This document shows positions 46,049 to 54,662 of a stretch of 64,000 nucleotides of DNA, in pieces. The notes beneath the pieces are model-generated. The model was not told where the DNA came from and did not search any database. It saw only the letters and a program-made list of their open reading frames with translations. This stretch comes from Sulfitobacter sp. DSM 110093. GTDB lineage: Bacteria; Pseudomonadota; Alphaproteobacteria; Rhodobacterales; Rhodobacteraceae. Position 1 is the first letter of the stretch, and the number at the start of each line of letters is the position of its first letter. The translations under genes and the position numbers were made by a program. The stretch covers positions 2,431,001 to 2,495,000 of the forward strand of contig NZ_CP085167.1 of NCBI RefSeq assembly GCF_022788715.1, read 5' to 3'.

Positions 46049-46489
46049 ATGAAACAGGTATTCGCCCTCCTCTCCGGCCTTGTCTTTGGCATCGGCCTTA
46101 TCGTCTCCGGCATGGCGGACCCTGCCAAAGTGCTGAATTTTCTCGATGTCTTTGGCACATGGGATCCCAGCCTTGCCTTTGTCATGGGCGGCGCCATCGC
46201 CGTGACAGCGCCGGGGTTCGCGTGGCTGTTCCGCAGCCGTCAGACCCCCTATTTCGACACCACATTCCGCGTCCCCACCCGCAATGATCTTGAGCCGAAA
46301 CTGCTGACCGGCGCTGCGATCTTCGGCGTAGGCTGGGGCTTGGGCGGCTTCTGCCCCGGCCCAGCGTTGACCGCCCTGCCCTTGGCGGCCAGCGGTACGT
46401 TGATCTTTGTGCCCTTCATGCTGGGCGGCATGTGGATCGCTCGCCACACCCCTGATTTGATGTCTAAAACTAAGGAAGGACCTGCCTGA
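46049..46489 (+). CDS. YeeE/YedE-family (DUF6691) sulfur transporter half (second)
   Basis: A 146-residue membrane protein. VFGIGLIVSGMADPAKVLNFLDVFGTWDPSLAF and GWGLGGFCPGPAL are hallmarks of the second half; one Cys lies in the pore segment. It starts one base after the first half's stop and overlaps the dioxygenase start by one base. Together the halves equal one YeeE. Confidence 0.88.
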   Translation: MKQVFALLSGLVFGIGLIVSGMADPAKVLNFLDVFGTWDPSLAFVMGGAIAVTAPGFAWLFRSRQTPYFDTTFRVPTRNDLEPKLLTGAAIFGVGWGLGGFCPGPALTALPLAASGTLIFVPFMLGGMWIARHTPDLMSKTKEGPA

Positions 46490-47406
46490 TGAGCGACCCT
46501 CTGAACTCCCCCGTCGTGCGCCACTCCCCCTCGACCGGTGCGGGCAGCCCCGATGTCTGGGGCATTTATGAGCCTGACACAGGCTCGATCCAATACATCT
46601 GCGCCGACCCGGCGACCAAGAAGGCCGCGCTGATCGATGTGGTCTGGAACTTTGATCCGAAGAGTTACAAGTTCACGACCGAGAGCATAGATCAGGTTTT
46701 GGACCTTGTGAAAGAGCATGGCCTGAGCGTGGAATGGGTGCTTGATACGCATCCCCATGCGGATCACGTCATGGCCTCGGCCCAGTTGAAAGAACGAACC
46801 GGTGCGCCCAATGCGATCGGTGCGCTGGTGCCTGAGATCGCCAAAATTTGGGCGGACCTCTACAACCTGCCGAACGCCTTTGACCCGGACCGCGACTTTG
46901 ACCATCTGTTCGAAGAAGGCGAGACGTTTAAGATTGGTGAATTGGACGCCAAAGTGATGCTGTCGCCCGGTCACACACTGGGGTCAATCACCTACGTCTG
47001 CGGCGATGCGGCCTTTGTGCATGACACATTGATGCAGCCTGATGCTGGCACATCGCGGTCAGACTTCCCCGGCGGCGATACCGCAGAGCTATGGCAATCT
47101 ATCCAAGACATCCTCGCCCTGCCCGGCGATACGCGGCTGTATATCGGCCATGACTATGGCACGAAAGAACGCCGAGAACCGCGATGGGAGGCCACGGTAG
47201 ATGAGCACAAGGCGAACAATTTCCACGTCAAAGATGGCACCGGGCGTCAAGAATACATCGAGCGCCGCCAGACGCGCGATGCAACTCTATCGATGCCTAC
47301 TCGCATCCTTGCGGCCTTGCAGATCAACCTGCACGGCGGGCGCCTGCCCCCGGTGGAGGATGACGGCAACCACTATCTGAAAATGCCGGTGAACCGTTTC
47401 GATTAA
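46489..47406 (+). CDS. Persulfide dioxygenase-like metallo-hydrolase
   Basis: A 305-residue metallo-beta-lactamase-fold protein of the ETHE1/Blh type. Iron ligand motif DTHPHADHVMAS near residue 85, then SPGHTLGS, FVHDTLMQPDAGTSRSDFPGGD and IGHDYGT. It would oxidise glutathione persulfide to sulfite. The first residues (NSPVVRHSPSTGAGS) match Blh proteins less than ETHE1, but the ligand order fits. It shares one base with the permease before it. Confidence 0.88.
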   Translation: MSDPLNSPVVRHSPSTGAGSPDVWGIYEPDTGSIQYICADPATKKAALIDVVWNFDPKSYKFTTESIDQVLDLVKEHGLSVEWVLDTHPHADHVMASAQLKERTGAPNAIGALVPEIAKIWADLYNLPNAFDPDRDFDHLFEEGETFKIGELDAKVMLSPGHTLGSITYVCGDAAFVHDTLMQPDAGTSRSDFPGGDTAELWQSIQDILALPGDTRLYIGHDYGTKERREPRWEATVDEHKANNFHVKDGTGRQEYIERRQTRDATLSMPTRILAALQINLHGGRLPPVEDDGNHYLKMPVNRFD

Positions 47407-47460
47407 GCAAAATCGGGTGACCCCTTGGGGGCTGCCCCTCCCCCTGACGGATTGCCTGAC

Positions 47461-49182
47461 ATGACCCTCCCCCCACTTCGCCAATATCTGCCGATCCTCG
47501 ACTGGGGGCGGCGCTATGACCGCGGCCAATTCACCGGAGATATGGTGGCGGCGGTGATTGTCACCATCATGTTGATCCCGCAATCGCTGGCCTATGCGCT
47601 GCTGGCGGGGATGCCGCCTGAGGCTGGCATCTACGCCTCCATCGCGCCAATTGTGCTTTATGCGATCTTCGGCACCAGCCGGGCGTTGGCCGTGGGGCCG
47701 GTGGCGGTGGTGTCGCTCATGACAGCAGCGGCGGTGGGCAATATCGCCGAGGCTGGCACGGCGGGCTATGTCACAGCGGCGCTGACACTGGCGTTTTTAT
47801 CGGGCGCGATGCTGCTGGCGCTCGGGCTGTTCCGGCTGGGGTTTTTGGCGAATTTTCTGTCACACCCGGTGATTGCGGGGTTCATCACGGCTTCCGGCAT
47901 TCTGATCGCCGCCAGCCAGTTGCGGCATATTCTGGGGATCGAAGGCACAGGGCATACGCTGGTCGAAATCCTCGGCAGCCTCTGGGCGCATCTGGGGGAG
48001 GTGAACCCGATCACCCTGCTGCTGGGCGTGACCGCAACGGCGTTTCTGTTCTGGGTGCGCGGCGGGTTAAAGCCCTTGCTTTTGCGTATCGGGCTGGCGC
48101 CACGCATGGCCGATATCGGGGCAAAGTCGGGGCCGGTGCTGGCAATCCTCGGAACCACATTGACGGTCTGGGCCTTTGATCTGGGCAGTCGCGGCGTGGC
48201 CATCGTGGGCGAAGTGCCGCAAAGCCTGCCGCCGCTCACGCTGCCTTCCTTCTCGCCCGATCTGCTGTCGCAACTCTTCATCCCCGCGCTGCTGATTTCG
48301 ATCATCGGCTTTGTAGAGAGCATCAGCGTGGCCCAGACATTGGCCGCCAAGAAGCGCCAGCGCATCGACCCGGATCAGGAACTGATCGGTCTGGGCAGCG
48401 CAAACCTCGGGGCAGCGTTCACCGGGGGTTTTCCAGTAACGGGCGGATTTTCACGCTCTGTAGTAAACTTTGACGCGGGGGCCGAAACGCCCGCCGCAGG
48501 CGCTTTCACCGCCGTCGGGCTGGCCCTTGCGGCGCTGTTTCTGACCCCGCTGATCTACTTCCTGCCCAAAGCCACGCTGGCCGCCACGATCATCGTCGCG
48601 GTGCTGAGCCTTGTTGATTTCTCGATCCTCAAACGCGCTTGGGCCTTCAGCCACGCCGATTTCGCCGCTGTGAGCGTGACGATCCTGCTGACGCTGGTCT
48701 TCGGCGTGGAAGCGGGGGTGAGCGCCGGGGTCATCACCTCAATCCTTGTGCATCTTTATAAGACCTCGCGCCCGCATATGGCCGTGGTGGGCCGCGTGCC
48801 GGGGACCGAGCATTTCCGCAACGTGCTGCGCCATAAGGTCGAGACCCAGCCGCATGTGCTGTCGCTGCGGGTGGATGAGAGCCTTTATTTTCCCAATGCG
48901 CGATACCTCGAAGACCAACTGGCGTTTCATGCCGCCGAGAAACCTGAGTTGACCGATGTGGTGCTGATGTTCCCAGCGGTGAATGAGATCGACCTCTCGG
49001 CATTGGAGTCGCTTGAGGCGATCAACACACGGCTGCGGGATGCCGATATACGCCTGCACCTGAGTGAGGTGAAAGGCCCGGTGATGGACAGGCTGAAGCG
49101 CAGCCACTTCTTGGACGATCTCACCGGCGAGGTGTTTCTAAGCCAGCACGAAGCCGTTTGCGCCTTGGCAGAGCGGCGGTAG
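47461..49182 (+). CDS. SulP-family anion transporter with STAS domain
   Basis: A 573-residue transporter with about 10-12 spans (the LIPQSLAYALLAGMPPEAGIYASI segment is the SulP signature) and a C-terminal STAS domain from about residue 450 (LRVDESLYFPNARYLEDQL ... LMFPAVNEIDLSALESLE). It would exchange sulfate or a similar anion. It lies 54 bases after the dioxygenase gene, so sulfite or sulfate export or balance after sulfide oxidation is a plausible role. Confidence 0.9.
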   Translation: MTLPPLRQYLPILDWGRRYDRGQFTGDMVAAVIVTIMLIPQSLAYALLAGMPPEAGIYASIAPIVLYAIFGTSRALAVGPVAVVSLMTAAAVGNIAEAGTAGYVTAALTLAFLSGAMLLALGLFRLGFLANFLSHPVIAGFITASGILIAASQLRHILGIEGTGHTLVEILGSLWAHLGEVNPITLLLGVTATAFLFWVRGGLKPLLLRIGLAPRMADIGAKSGPVLAILGTTLTVWAFDLGSRGVAIVGEVPQSLPPLTLPSFSPDLLSQLFIPALLISIIGFVESISVAQTLAAKKRQRIDPDQELIGLGSANLGAAFTGGFPVTGGFSRSVVNFDAGAETPAAGAFTAVGLALAALFLTPLIYFLPKATLAATIIVAVLSLVDFSILKRAWAFSHADFAAVSVTILLTLVFGVEAGVSAGVITSILVHLYKTSRPHMAVVGRVPGTEHFRNVLRHKVETQPHVLSLRVDESLYFPNARYLEDQLAFHAAEKPELTDVVLMFPAVNEIDLSALESLEAINTRLRDADIRLHLSEVKGPVMDRLKRSHFLDDLTGEVFLSQHEAVCALAERR

Positions 49183-49242
49183 AGACTGTCGAAATTCGGC
49201 GACCTCGCGGGAACCGCCCTGCCCGTCGCGCGTTTGCCTGCC

Positions 49243-49707
49243 ATGAACACTATATTCGCGCGCGCCGCCGCCCTTTCCGCCTGCCTTTTCGCTACTGCTG
49301 CTTCCGCCGAACAGGTGGGGAATGTCGATGTGGACTGGCTGGGCAATGACATCATCGTCGAAGCCGTGGCCGACCCCAAGGTAAAGGGTGTGACCTGCCA
49401 TCTGGCCTATTTCGAGCGCGGCTTGATCGACCGGCTGCAAAAGGGCAACTGGTTCGAAGACCCGTCGAACTCCTCCATCTCTTGCCGTCAGACCGGCCCG
49501 ATTGAGATCGGCGATATCGAGCGGGACGATGAAGGCGAGAATGTATTCAGTGAGCGGCGTTCGATCATCTTTAAGACGCTGCGGGTAAAGCGGATTTTCG
49601 ACGAGGAGAACAACACGCTGATCTACATCAGCCACAGCCAGCAGGTGCAGGACGGGTCGGCCAAGATGTCGATGTCGACCGTGCCCCTGTTCCAGCCCGG
49701 ACAATAA
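49243..49707 (+). CDS. creA: CreA-family secreted protein
   Basis: A 154-residue protein with a signal peptide (cleavage near ASA-EQ) and the CreA landmarks VGNVDVDWLGNDIIVEAVADPKVKGVTCHL and the C-terminal TVPLF. Two Cys are present. The ATG at 49243 was chosen; a TTG three codons earlier is possible. CreA function is unknown. It is not obviously in an operon with SulP. Confidence 0.85.
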   Translation: MNTIFARAAALSACLFATAASAEQVGNVDVDWLGNDIIVEAVADPKVKGVTCHLAYFERGLIDRLQKGNWFEDPSNSSISCRQTGPIEIGDIERDDEGENVFSERRSIIFKTLRVKRIFDEENNTLIYISHSQQVQDGSAKMSMSTVPLFQPGQ

Positions 49708-49824
49708 GCCCAAGGGTCAATTTTTCCTCGGCGAAGGCTTGCCATCTTGGCGATCCCGCCTTGTCGGGCGACCTGCCTGCGATATGCTGCGCAAAACGCA
49801 ACAATGCAGCGACAGGCAGGTTTT

Positions 49825-50973
49825 ATGAGACATTCACGCAGAACATTCGCATTCGGCCTCGCCGCTCTGGGGCTGACCTCGGCCTGCTCTACAGGGGGCG
49901 GTGCACTTGGGCCCGCAGCGTCAGCGGCTGTAGCCGACGATCTGCGCCCGGTGCCCAACGCGGGATATGACGCTTGGGTCGCGGCATTTAAGGGCCGTGC
50001 CTCGGCACAAGGGATTTCCGCTAGCACCTTGGCTCAAGGGTTTCGCGGCGCGGGCTATCTGCCCGGCGTCGTGAAACGGGATCGCAACCAAACAGAATTC
50101 AGCCGCAGCTTGGAAGATTACCTCGCTATCGCTGCCTCGGACGAGCGGGTCTCGAAAGGGCGCGCCGCTTTTGCGCGGCACCGCGGCACGCTGAGCGCGA
50201 TTGAGAACCGCTATGGCGTGGCGGCAGAGGTCGTCGCGGCGGTTTGGGGGCTGGAAAGTTATTTCGGGGAGCGGCGCGGCAATGTGCCCGTCGTTTCGGC
50301 CACTTCGACGTTGGCCTATGATGGGCGGCGCGGGGCGTTCTTTGAGAAGCAACTGATTGCGGCGCTGAAAATTCTGCAAAACGGCGATATCAGCGCGGAC
50401 CGCATGACCGGATCTTGGGCCGGAGCCATGGGGCATACGCAGTTTATTCCCACCTCCTATCAGGCCTTTGCCGTGGATTTCACCGGCGACGGGCGGCGCG
50501 ACATCTGGTCGGAAGACCCCAGCGATGCACTGGCCTCGACCGCCGCGTATCTGTCGCGCAACGGCTGGACACGCGGCGTGAAATGGGGCGGCGAAGTGGG
50601 CAGTATCCCCGCCAGCGCCGGGTCGGTGATACAGCCGCAGGCCGGTGGGCCGCAGTTTGTCGTGACCAGCAATTTCCGGGCGCTGAAGCGCTACAACAAC
50701 TCTGACAGCTACGCCATCGGCGTGGGCCACCTGGCCGACCGCATCGCCGGGGGCGGGCCGCTGCGCGGCAGCTTCCCCCCCGACGCCAATGGGTTGACCA
50801 AGGACGACAGGATGGCGCTGCAACAGCGGCTGACCGCGCGGGGGTTTGATACCGATGGCACCGACGGGGTGATCGGGCCAAACAGCCGCAAGGCGATCAG
50901 CGCCTATCAGGCCAGCGTGGGCCTGCCCGCGACCGGCGAGCCTTCGGTCGAGCTGCTGCGCCGCTTGCAATAG
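49825..50973 (+). CDS. Lytic murein transglycosylase (MltB type) with peptidoglycan-binding domain
   Basis: A 382-residue lipoprotein-like protein (lipobox TSAC near Cys20). The SLT_2 domain has AAVWGLESYFGERRGN with the catalytic Glu, and GAMGHTQFIPTSYQAFAVDFTGDGRRDIW. A C-terminal PG_binding_1 domain occupies the last 60 residues (LTARGFDTDGTDGVIGPNSRKAISAYQ). It cleaves peptidoglycan from the periplasmic side. It converges on fliI with a short gap. Confidence 0.9.
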   Translation: MRHSRRTFAFGLAALGLTSACSTGGGALGPAASAAVADDLRPVPNAGYDAWVAAFKGRASAQGISASTLAQGFRGAGYLPGVVKRDRNQTEFSRSLEDYLAIAASDERVSKGRAAFARHRGTLSAIENRYGVAAEVVAAVWGLESYFGERRGNVPVVSATSTLAYDGRRGAFFEKQLIAALKILQNGDISADRMTGSWAGAMGHTQFIPTSYQAFAVDFTGDGRRDIWSEDPSDALASTAAYLSRNGWTRGVKWGGEVGSIPASAGSVIQPQAGGPQFVVTSNFRALKRYNNSDSYAIGVGHLADRIAGGGPLRGSFPPDANGLTKDDRMALQQRLTARGFDTDGTDGVIGPNSRKAISAYQASVGLPATGEPSVELLRRLQ

Positions 50974-50979
50974 GCGGTA

Positions 50980-52320
50980 TCAGCCGGGGCTGATCCCGGC
51001 ACGGTCGAGCATCCCTGCCACCTCCGCAAATGAGGACTGCGGCGGGGTGTGCTCGGCTTTGCGCTGGCTAAGGAACGTCTCGCACGGCCCAGCGAATGCA
51101 ATCGCGCGGTCCAGTTCGGGATTGCTGCCGCTGCGGTAGGCGCCGATGCGGATCAATTCTTCCATATCGGCATGGGCCGCGAGCGCCTTATGGGCGGCGG
51201 TGAGCAACGTATACTCCACATCACTGTGGCAATCCGGCAACGTCCGCGAGACCGATGCCAACAGGTCAATCGCCGGATAGCGCCCCTTTTCAGCAATCTT
51301 GCGGTCCAGCACGATATGGCCATCCGTGATCCCGCGCACGGCGTCGGCGATGGGGTCATTCATATCGTCGCCGTCCACCAAAACGGTGAAGATCGCGGTG
51401 ATATCACCCTTGCCCACCGGCCCTGGCCCGGCGCGCTCCAACATCTGCGGAAGCTCCGAGAAAACCGTCGGCGGGTAGCCCTTGGCGGTGGGCGGTTCGC
51501 GCGAGGCGAGTCCGATTTCGCGCTGTGCCATGGCAAAGCGGGTGACACTGTCCATCAACAGCAGCACATGCTGGCCCTGATCGCGGAAATGTTCGGCCAC
51601 GGCCATGGCGGTCCAAGCGGCTTGGCGGCGGGTGAGCGGCGGCTCGTCCCCTGTGGCGACGACGAGAACGGCTTTCTCCATCCCTTCGGGGCCAAGGTCG
51701 GTCGAGATGAAATCCTGCACCTCGCGGCCCCGTTCGCCGACCAGCGCCATGACCACCACATCACAGTCCGTATAGCGTGCCAGCATGGCCATCAGCGTCG
51801 ATTTACCCACACCAGACCCCGCAAAAATGCCCAAGCGCTGGCCTTGGCAAAGCGGGGTAAAGACATCGAGCGCGCGCACATGGGTCGCCAATTTCGGGCC
51901 AATGCGTTTGCGGTCGAACGCACCCGGCGGGGCGGCGCGCAGCGGGCGGGGTTGGTTGCCTTCGGGCAGATGCCCCTTCCCGTCGAGCGGTGCGGCAGAG
52001 GCACTGATCACCCGCCCCTTCCAGCTTTCATCCGGGCGGATCACATCGCGGCCAACGGCGACCTCAACCCGGTCACCCGCCGCGACCCCGCGCCACGACC
52101 CAAAGGGGAGCAACTCGGTGCCATGGGTGCCCAGCCCCACGACCTCTGCATGGACCGGCCCGTCAGAGCCATGCACGATGCAGCGCTCGCCGATGCCCAG
52201 CACCCGCTCCAGCCCTACGGCAGTCAGCGTAATGCCGGTGATCGCGCGCACTTCGCCGGTGATCTCGGCCTCGCCCGCCTCGCGGGCAAAGCTGGTCAGC
52301 TCGGAAAAGAGTGTCTGCAT
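50980..52320 (-). CDS. fliI: Flagellum-specific ATPase FliI
   Basis: A 446-residue F1-like ATPase powering flagellar protein export. Walker A GIFAGSGVGKSTLM near residue 165, Walker B VLLLMDSVTRFAMAQREIG and the GYPPTVFSELPQMLERAG segment identify FliI. Divergent from flgB. The C-terminal EELIRIGAYRSGSNPELD fits the family. Confidence 0.95.
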   Translation of the reverse strand: MQTLFSELTSFAREAGEAEITGEVRAITGITLTAVGLERVLGIGERCIVHGSDGPVHAEVVGLGTHGTELLPFGSWRGVAAGDRVEVAVGRDVIRPDESWKGRVISASAAPLDGKGHLPEGNQPRPLRAAPPGAFDRKRIGPKLATHVRALDVFTPLCQGQRLGIFAGSGVGKSTLMAMLARYTDCDVVVMALVGERGREVQDFISTDLGPEGMEKAVLVVATGDEPPLTRRQAAWTAMAVAEHFRDQGQHVLLLMDSVTRFAMAQREIGLASREPPTAKGYPPTVFSELPQMLERAGPGPVGKGDITAIFTVLVDGDDMNDPIADAVRGITDGHIVLDRKIAEKGRYPAIDLLASVSRTLPDCHSDVEYTLLTAAHKALAAHADMEELIRIGAYRSGSNPELDRAIAFAGPCETFLSQRKAEHTPPQSSFAEVAGMLDRAGISPG

Positions 52321-52390
52321 GGATAAATTTCCTCTAGGAGAGCAAGCTAATATTTACTATACAAGGATTAAACAGGCTATAGGCAAAAAA

Positions 52391-52795
52391 ATGAACTTGT
52401 CTAATCTTTCTATTCTTGGACTCGCTTCGGACCGGATGCAGTGGCTTTCGGCCCGGCAAAAGGTCGTGTCGGAAAACGTGGCCAATGCCGCGACGCCGAA
52501 CTTCAAAGCGCGTGATGTGTCTTCCTTCGCCTCAATGCTGAGCGGAGAGCTTTCGCGCGATGATGGGCTGGTGACAACCCATGACAAACACTTCACTGGC
52601 GTCGCCCAAGGTACGCCCGGTGTGCGTGAGGTGACGGATCGCAGCGCCATCGGTACAACGCTGGACGGCAACACCGTCAACCTAGAAGAACAGGCCGTGA
52701 AGGCCGCCGAGATCGGCGATCACTACAGGCTGGCCGCACAGCTTTACCGCAAGAGCTATGACATGCTCACCATGGCCGTCACTGGAAACAGGTAA
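52391..52795 (+). CDS. flgB: Flagellar basal body rod protein FlgB
   Basis: A 134-residue rod protein; N-terminal ASDRMQWLSARQKVVSENVANAATPNFKARDV is the FlgB signature. The start follows AGGC-rich A-run sequence with a poor ribosome site. First gene of the plus-strand rod/export operon. Confidence 0.93.
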   Translation: MNLSNLSILGLASDRMQWLSARQKVVSENVANAATPNFKARDVSSFASMLSGELSRDDGLVTTHDKHFTGVAQGTPGVREVTDRSAIGTTLDGNTVNLEEQAVKAAEIGDHYRLAAQLYRKSYDMLTMAVTGNR

Positions 52796-52804
52796 GGAAA
52801 ACGC

Positions 52805-53215
52805 ATGGATCCGCTTCAGTCTATCGCCAAAATCGCCGCCAGCGGGATGACCGCGCAGACCGCGCGTTTGCGGGTGATCTCGGAAAACGTGGCCAACGCC
52901 GATTCAACGGGCACCACGCCGGGCGCCGACCCGTTTCGCCGTAAGACCATCAGCTTTTCCGAGTTGATTGACCGTAACGGCGGCGGATCACTGGTTGAAG
53001 TTGACCGTATTGGGCGTGATCAATCGCCCTTCCGGCGCGACTATGATCCGGCGCATCCGGCAGCGGATGACACCGGCTATGTCAATCGGCCCAATGTCGA
53101 TCCCATCATTGAGATGGCCAACATGCGAGAGGCCTCGCGCAACTACGAGGCCAATATGAACATGTTCGAGTCGGGCCGCCGGATGCGCGGCCAGATGCTC
53201 GACCTGCTGAAGTGA
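52805..53215 (+). CDS. flgC: Flagellar basal body rod protein FlgC
   Basis: A 136-residue rod protein with the LRVISENVANADSTGTTPG N-terminal signature and ANMREASRNYEANMNMFE at the C-terminus. AGGAAAACGC precedes the ATG, 9 bases after flgB. Confidence 0.95.
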   Translation: MDPLQSIAKIAASGMTAQTARLRVISENVANADSTGTTPGADPFRRKTISFSELIDRNGGGSLVEVDRIGRDQSPFRRDYDPAHPAADDTGYVNRPNVDPIIEMANMREASRNYEANMNMFESGRRMRGQMLDLLK

Positions 53216-53226
53216 GATGACCTGAG

Positions 53227-53559
53227 ATGAGCGATCCCGCCTCCTTGATCTCGACCGCCGCCGTCCGGGGCGCGTACCGCACTTCGCAATCGCTGACGGG
53301 GCAAAAGGGCGAAGCCATCGCCGAAGAGGCAGGCGCCAGCGCCAATAGCTTCACCAATATGGTGCAACAAGCCTCGGAAAACGCGCTGGAAACGGTGCGT
53401 GAGGGCGAGGCTGTTGCCCAAGCTGGGCTGCACGGTGAGGCGGATACACAGCAGGTGGTCGAAGCGATGCTGGCGATGGAAAGCACAGTCAAAGTCGCCG
53501 TGTCGGTGCGCGACCGCTTTGTCGAAGCCTATCAGGAAATTCTGCGGATGCAGATCTAG
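53227..53559 (+). CDS. fliE: Flagellar hook-basal body complex protein FliE
   Basis: A 110-residue protein with the FliE C-terminal part (ADTQQVVEAMLAMESTVKVAVSVRDRFVEAYQEILRMQI). It joins the MS ring to the rod. The gene lies between flgC and fliQ. Confidence 0.93.
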   Translation: MSDPASLISTAAVRGAYRTSQSLTGQKGEAIAEEAGASANSFTNMVQQASENALETVREGEAVAQAGLHGEADTQQVVEAMLAMESTVKVAVSVRDRFVEAYQEILRMQI

Positions 53560-53562
53560 ACC

Positions 53563-53832
53563 ATGACCGAAACCCAGACCTATGACATCATCTCTGCTAC
53601 CGTCTGGGCCGTGCTTTTGGCCTCGGGTCCGGTGTTGGGGGTGGCGCTGGCAATTGGACTGGTGATCGCGTTTTTCCAAGCACTGACGCAAATTCAGGAA
53701 ATGACGCTGACCTTCGTGCCCAAGATCGTGATGATCTTTGTCACCCTGCTGGTCGCGACGCCGTTTATGTATGCCACGCTCAAGAACCTGTCGGACACCA
53801 TCTTTGACCTCGTTCAGAACGGTGGGCTGTGA
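53563..53832 (+). CDS. fliQ: Flagellar biosynthesis protein FliQ
   Basis: An 89-residue two-span export-gate protein; LGVALAIGLVIAFFQALTQIQEMTLTFVPKI is the FliQ signature. Its stop overlaps the next start (GTGA). Confidence 0.94.
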   Translation: MTETQTYDIISATVWAVLLASGPVLGVALAIGLVIAFFQALTQIQEMTLTFVPKIVMIFVTLLVATPFMYATLKNLSDTIFDLVQNGGL

Positions 53833-54662
53833 GAGCGCTTTGGCATATGGCCCGCGCGGCGCTGGTCGGGGCTGTGCTTGCCACCCCTGCCCTCGCCCAA
53901 GGCTGGGGGTCGTTCTATGAGCCGACGCGCAAGGACAAAGTGACCGCGACCGCACAGACGCTGGCCGCCAAAGGCGGGCCGGAGGGCGTCTGCATCCGCG
54001 AAATCCTCGCGGCGCAAACGCGGCATGGCATCCCTGACAACCTGCTGCTGGCCATCGGCCTGCAAGAGGCAGGCACCCGGCGCAATGGGCATTTCACGGT
54101 CTGGCCCTATGCGGTCAACGCGGCGGGCGAGGGGCGGCTGTTTGACAGCCGCAATGCCGCGCTGGATTGGATCGCCGAGCGGCAGGCAAGCGGCATCCGC
54201 TCCATTGACGTCGGCTGCATGCAGATCAACATGCGCTGGCACCCGGATGCGTTTGACAGCCCCGCCCAAGGGTTCGATCCGCGAGTAAACGTCGACTACG
54301 CCGCGCGTTTCCTTAAGCGGTTGCATCGCCGCACGGGCAGTTGGATGCAGGCCGCCGGGTCGTACCATTCCTTTGAGCCTGAGTTCCGCGACACCTACCT
54401 TGACCGTTTGCAAAAGAATATCTCAGCCGCCAATGCGCGGCTGCCGGAGTTTCAGGCGCTGGCCAGTGCCAGCCCCGCCGCACCGCGCCCAAGCAAAAAG
54501 GCGCGCAGCACGTCGAGCAGCTATGACCGGACAGCGGCCAAGGCCACATGGGGCGCACAGATTGGCGGGGCCGAAAACGCGCGTCGGTCGCTTTATTCCG
54601 CGCATGAGATGCAACCCGTCCTGCCACAGTTCACCACCGTGCGGGCGGAGGATGCCGGATGA
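53829..54662 (+). CDS. sltF: Flagellar-cluster lytic transglycosylase (SltF-like)
   Basis: A 277-residue protein beginning at GTG overlapping fliQ (an ATG 18 bases later is possible), with a signal peptide ending near ALA-QG. The SLT domain shows LLLAIGLQEAG with the catalytic Glu, and DVGCMQINMRWHP. In Rhodobacter a dedicated flagellar transglycosylase, SltF, lies in this cluster and opens peptidoglycan for rod assembly because FlgJ lacks the activity. Position and size fit. The C-terminal 80 residues are low complexity, Ala/Ser/Lys-rich. Confidence 0.8.
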   Translation: MRALWHMARAALVGAVLATPALAQGWGSFYEPTRKDKVTATAQTLAAKGGPEGVCIREILAAQTRHGIPDNLLLAIGLQEAGTRRNGHFTVWPYAVNAAGEGRLFDSRNAALDWIAERQASGIRSIDVGCMQINMRWHPDAFDSPAQGFDPRVNVDYAARFLKRLHRRTGSWMQAAGSYHSFEPEFRDTYLDRLQKNISAANARLPEFQALASASPAAPRPSKKARSTSSSYDRTAAKATWGAQIGGAENARRSLYSAHEMQPVLPQFTTVRAEDAG

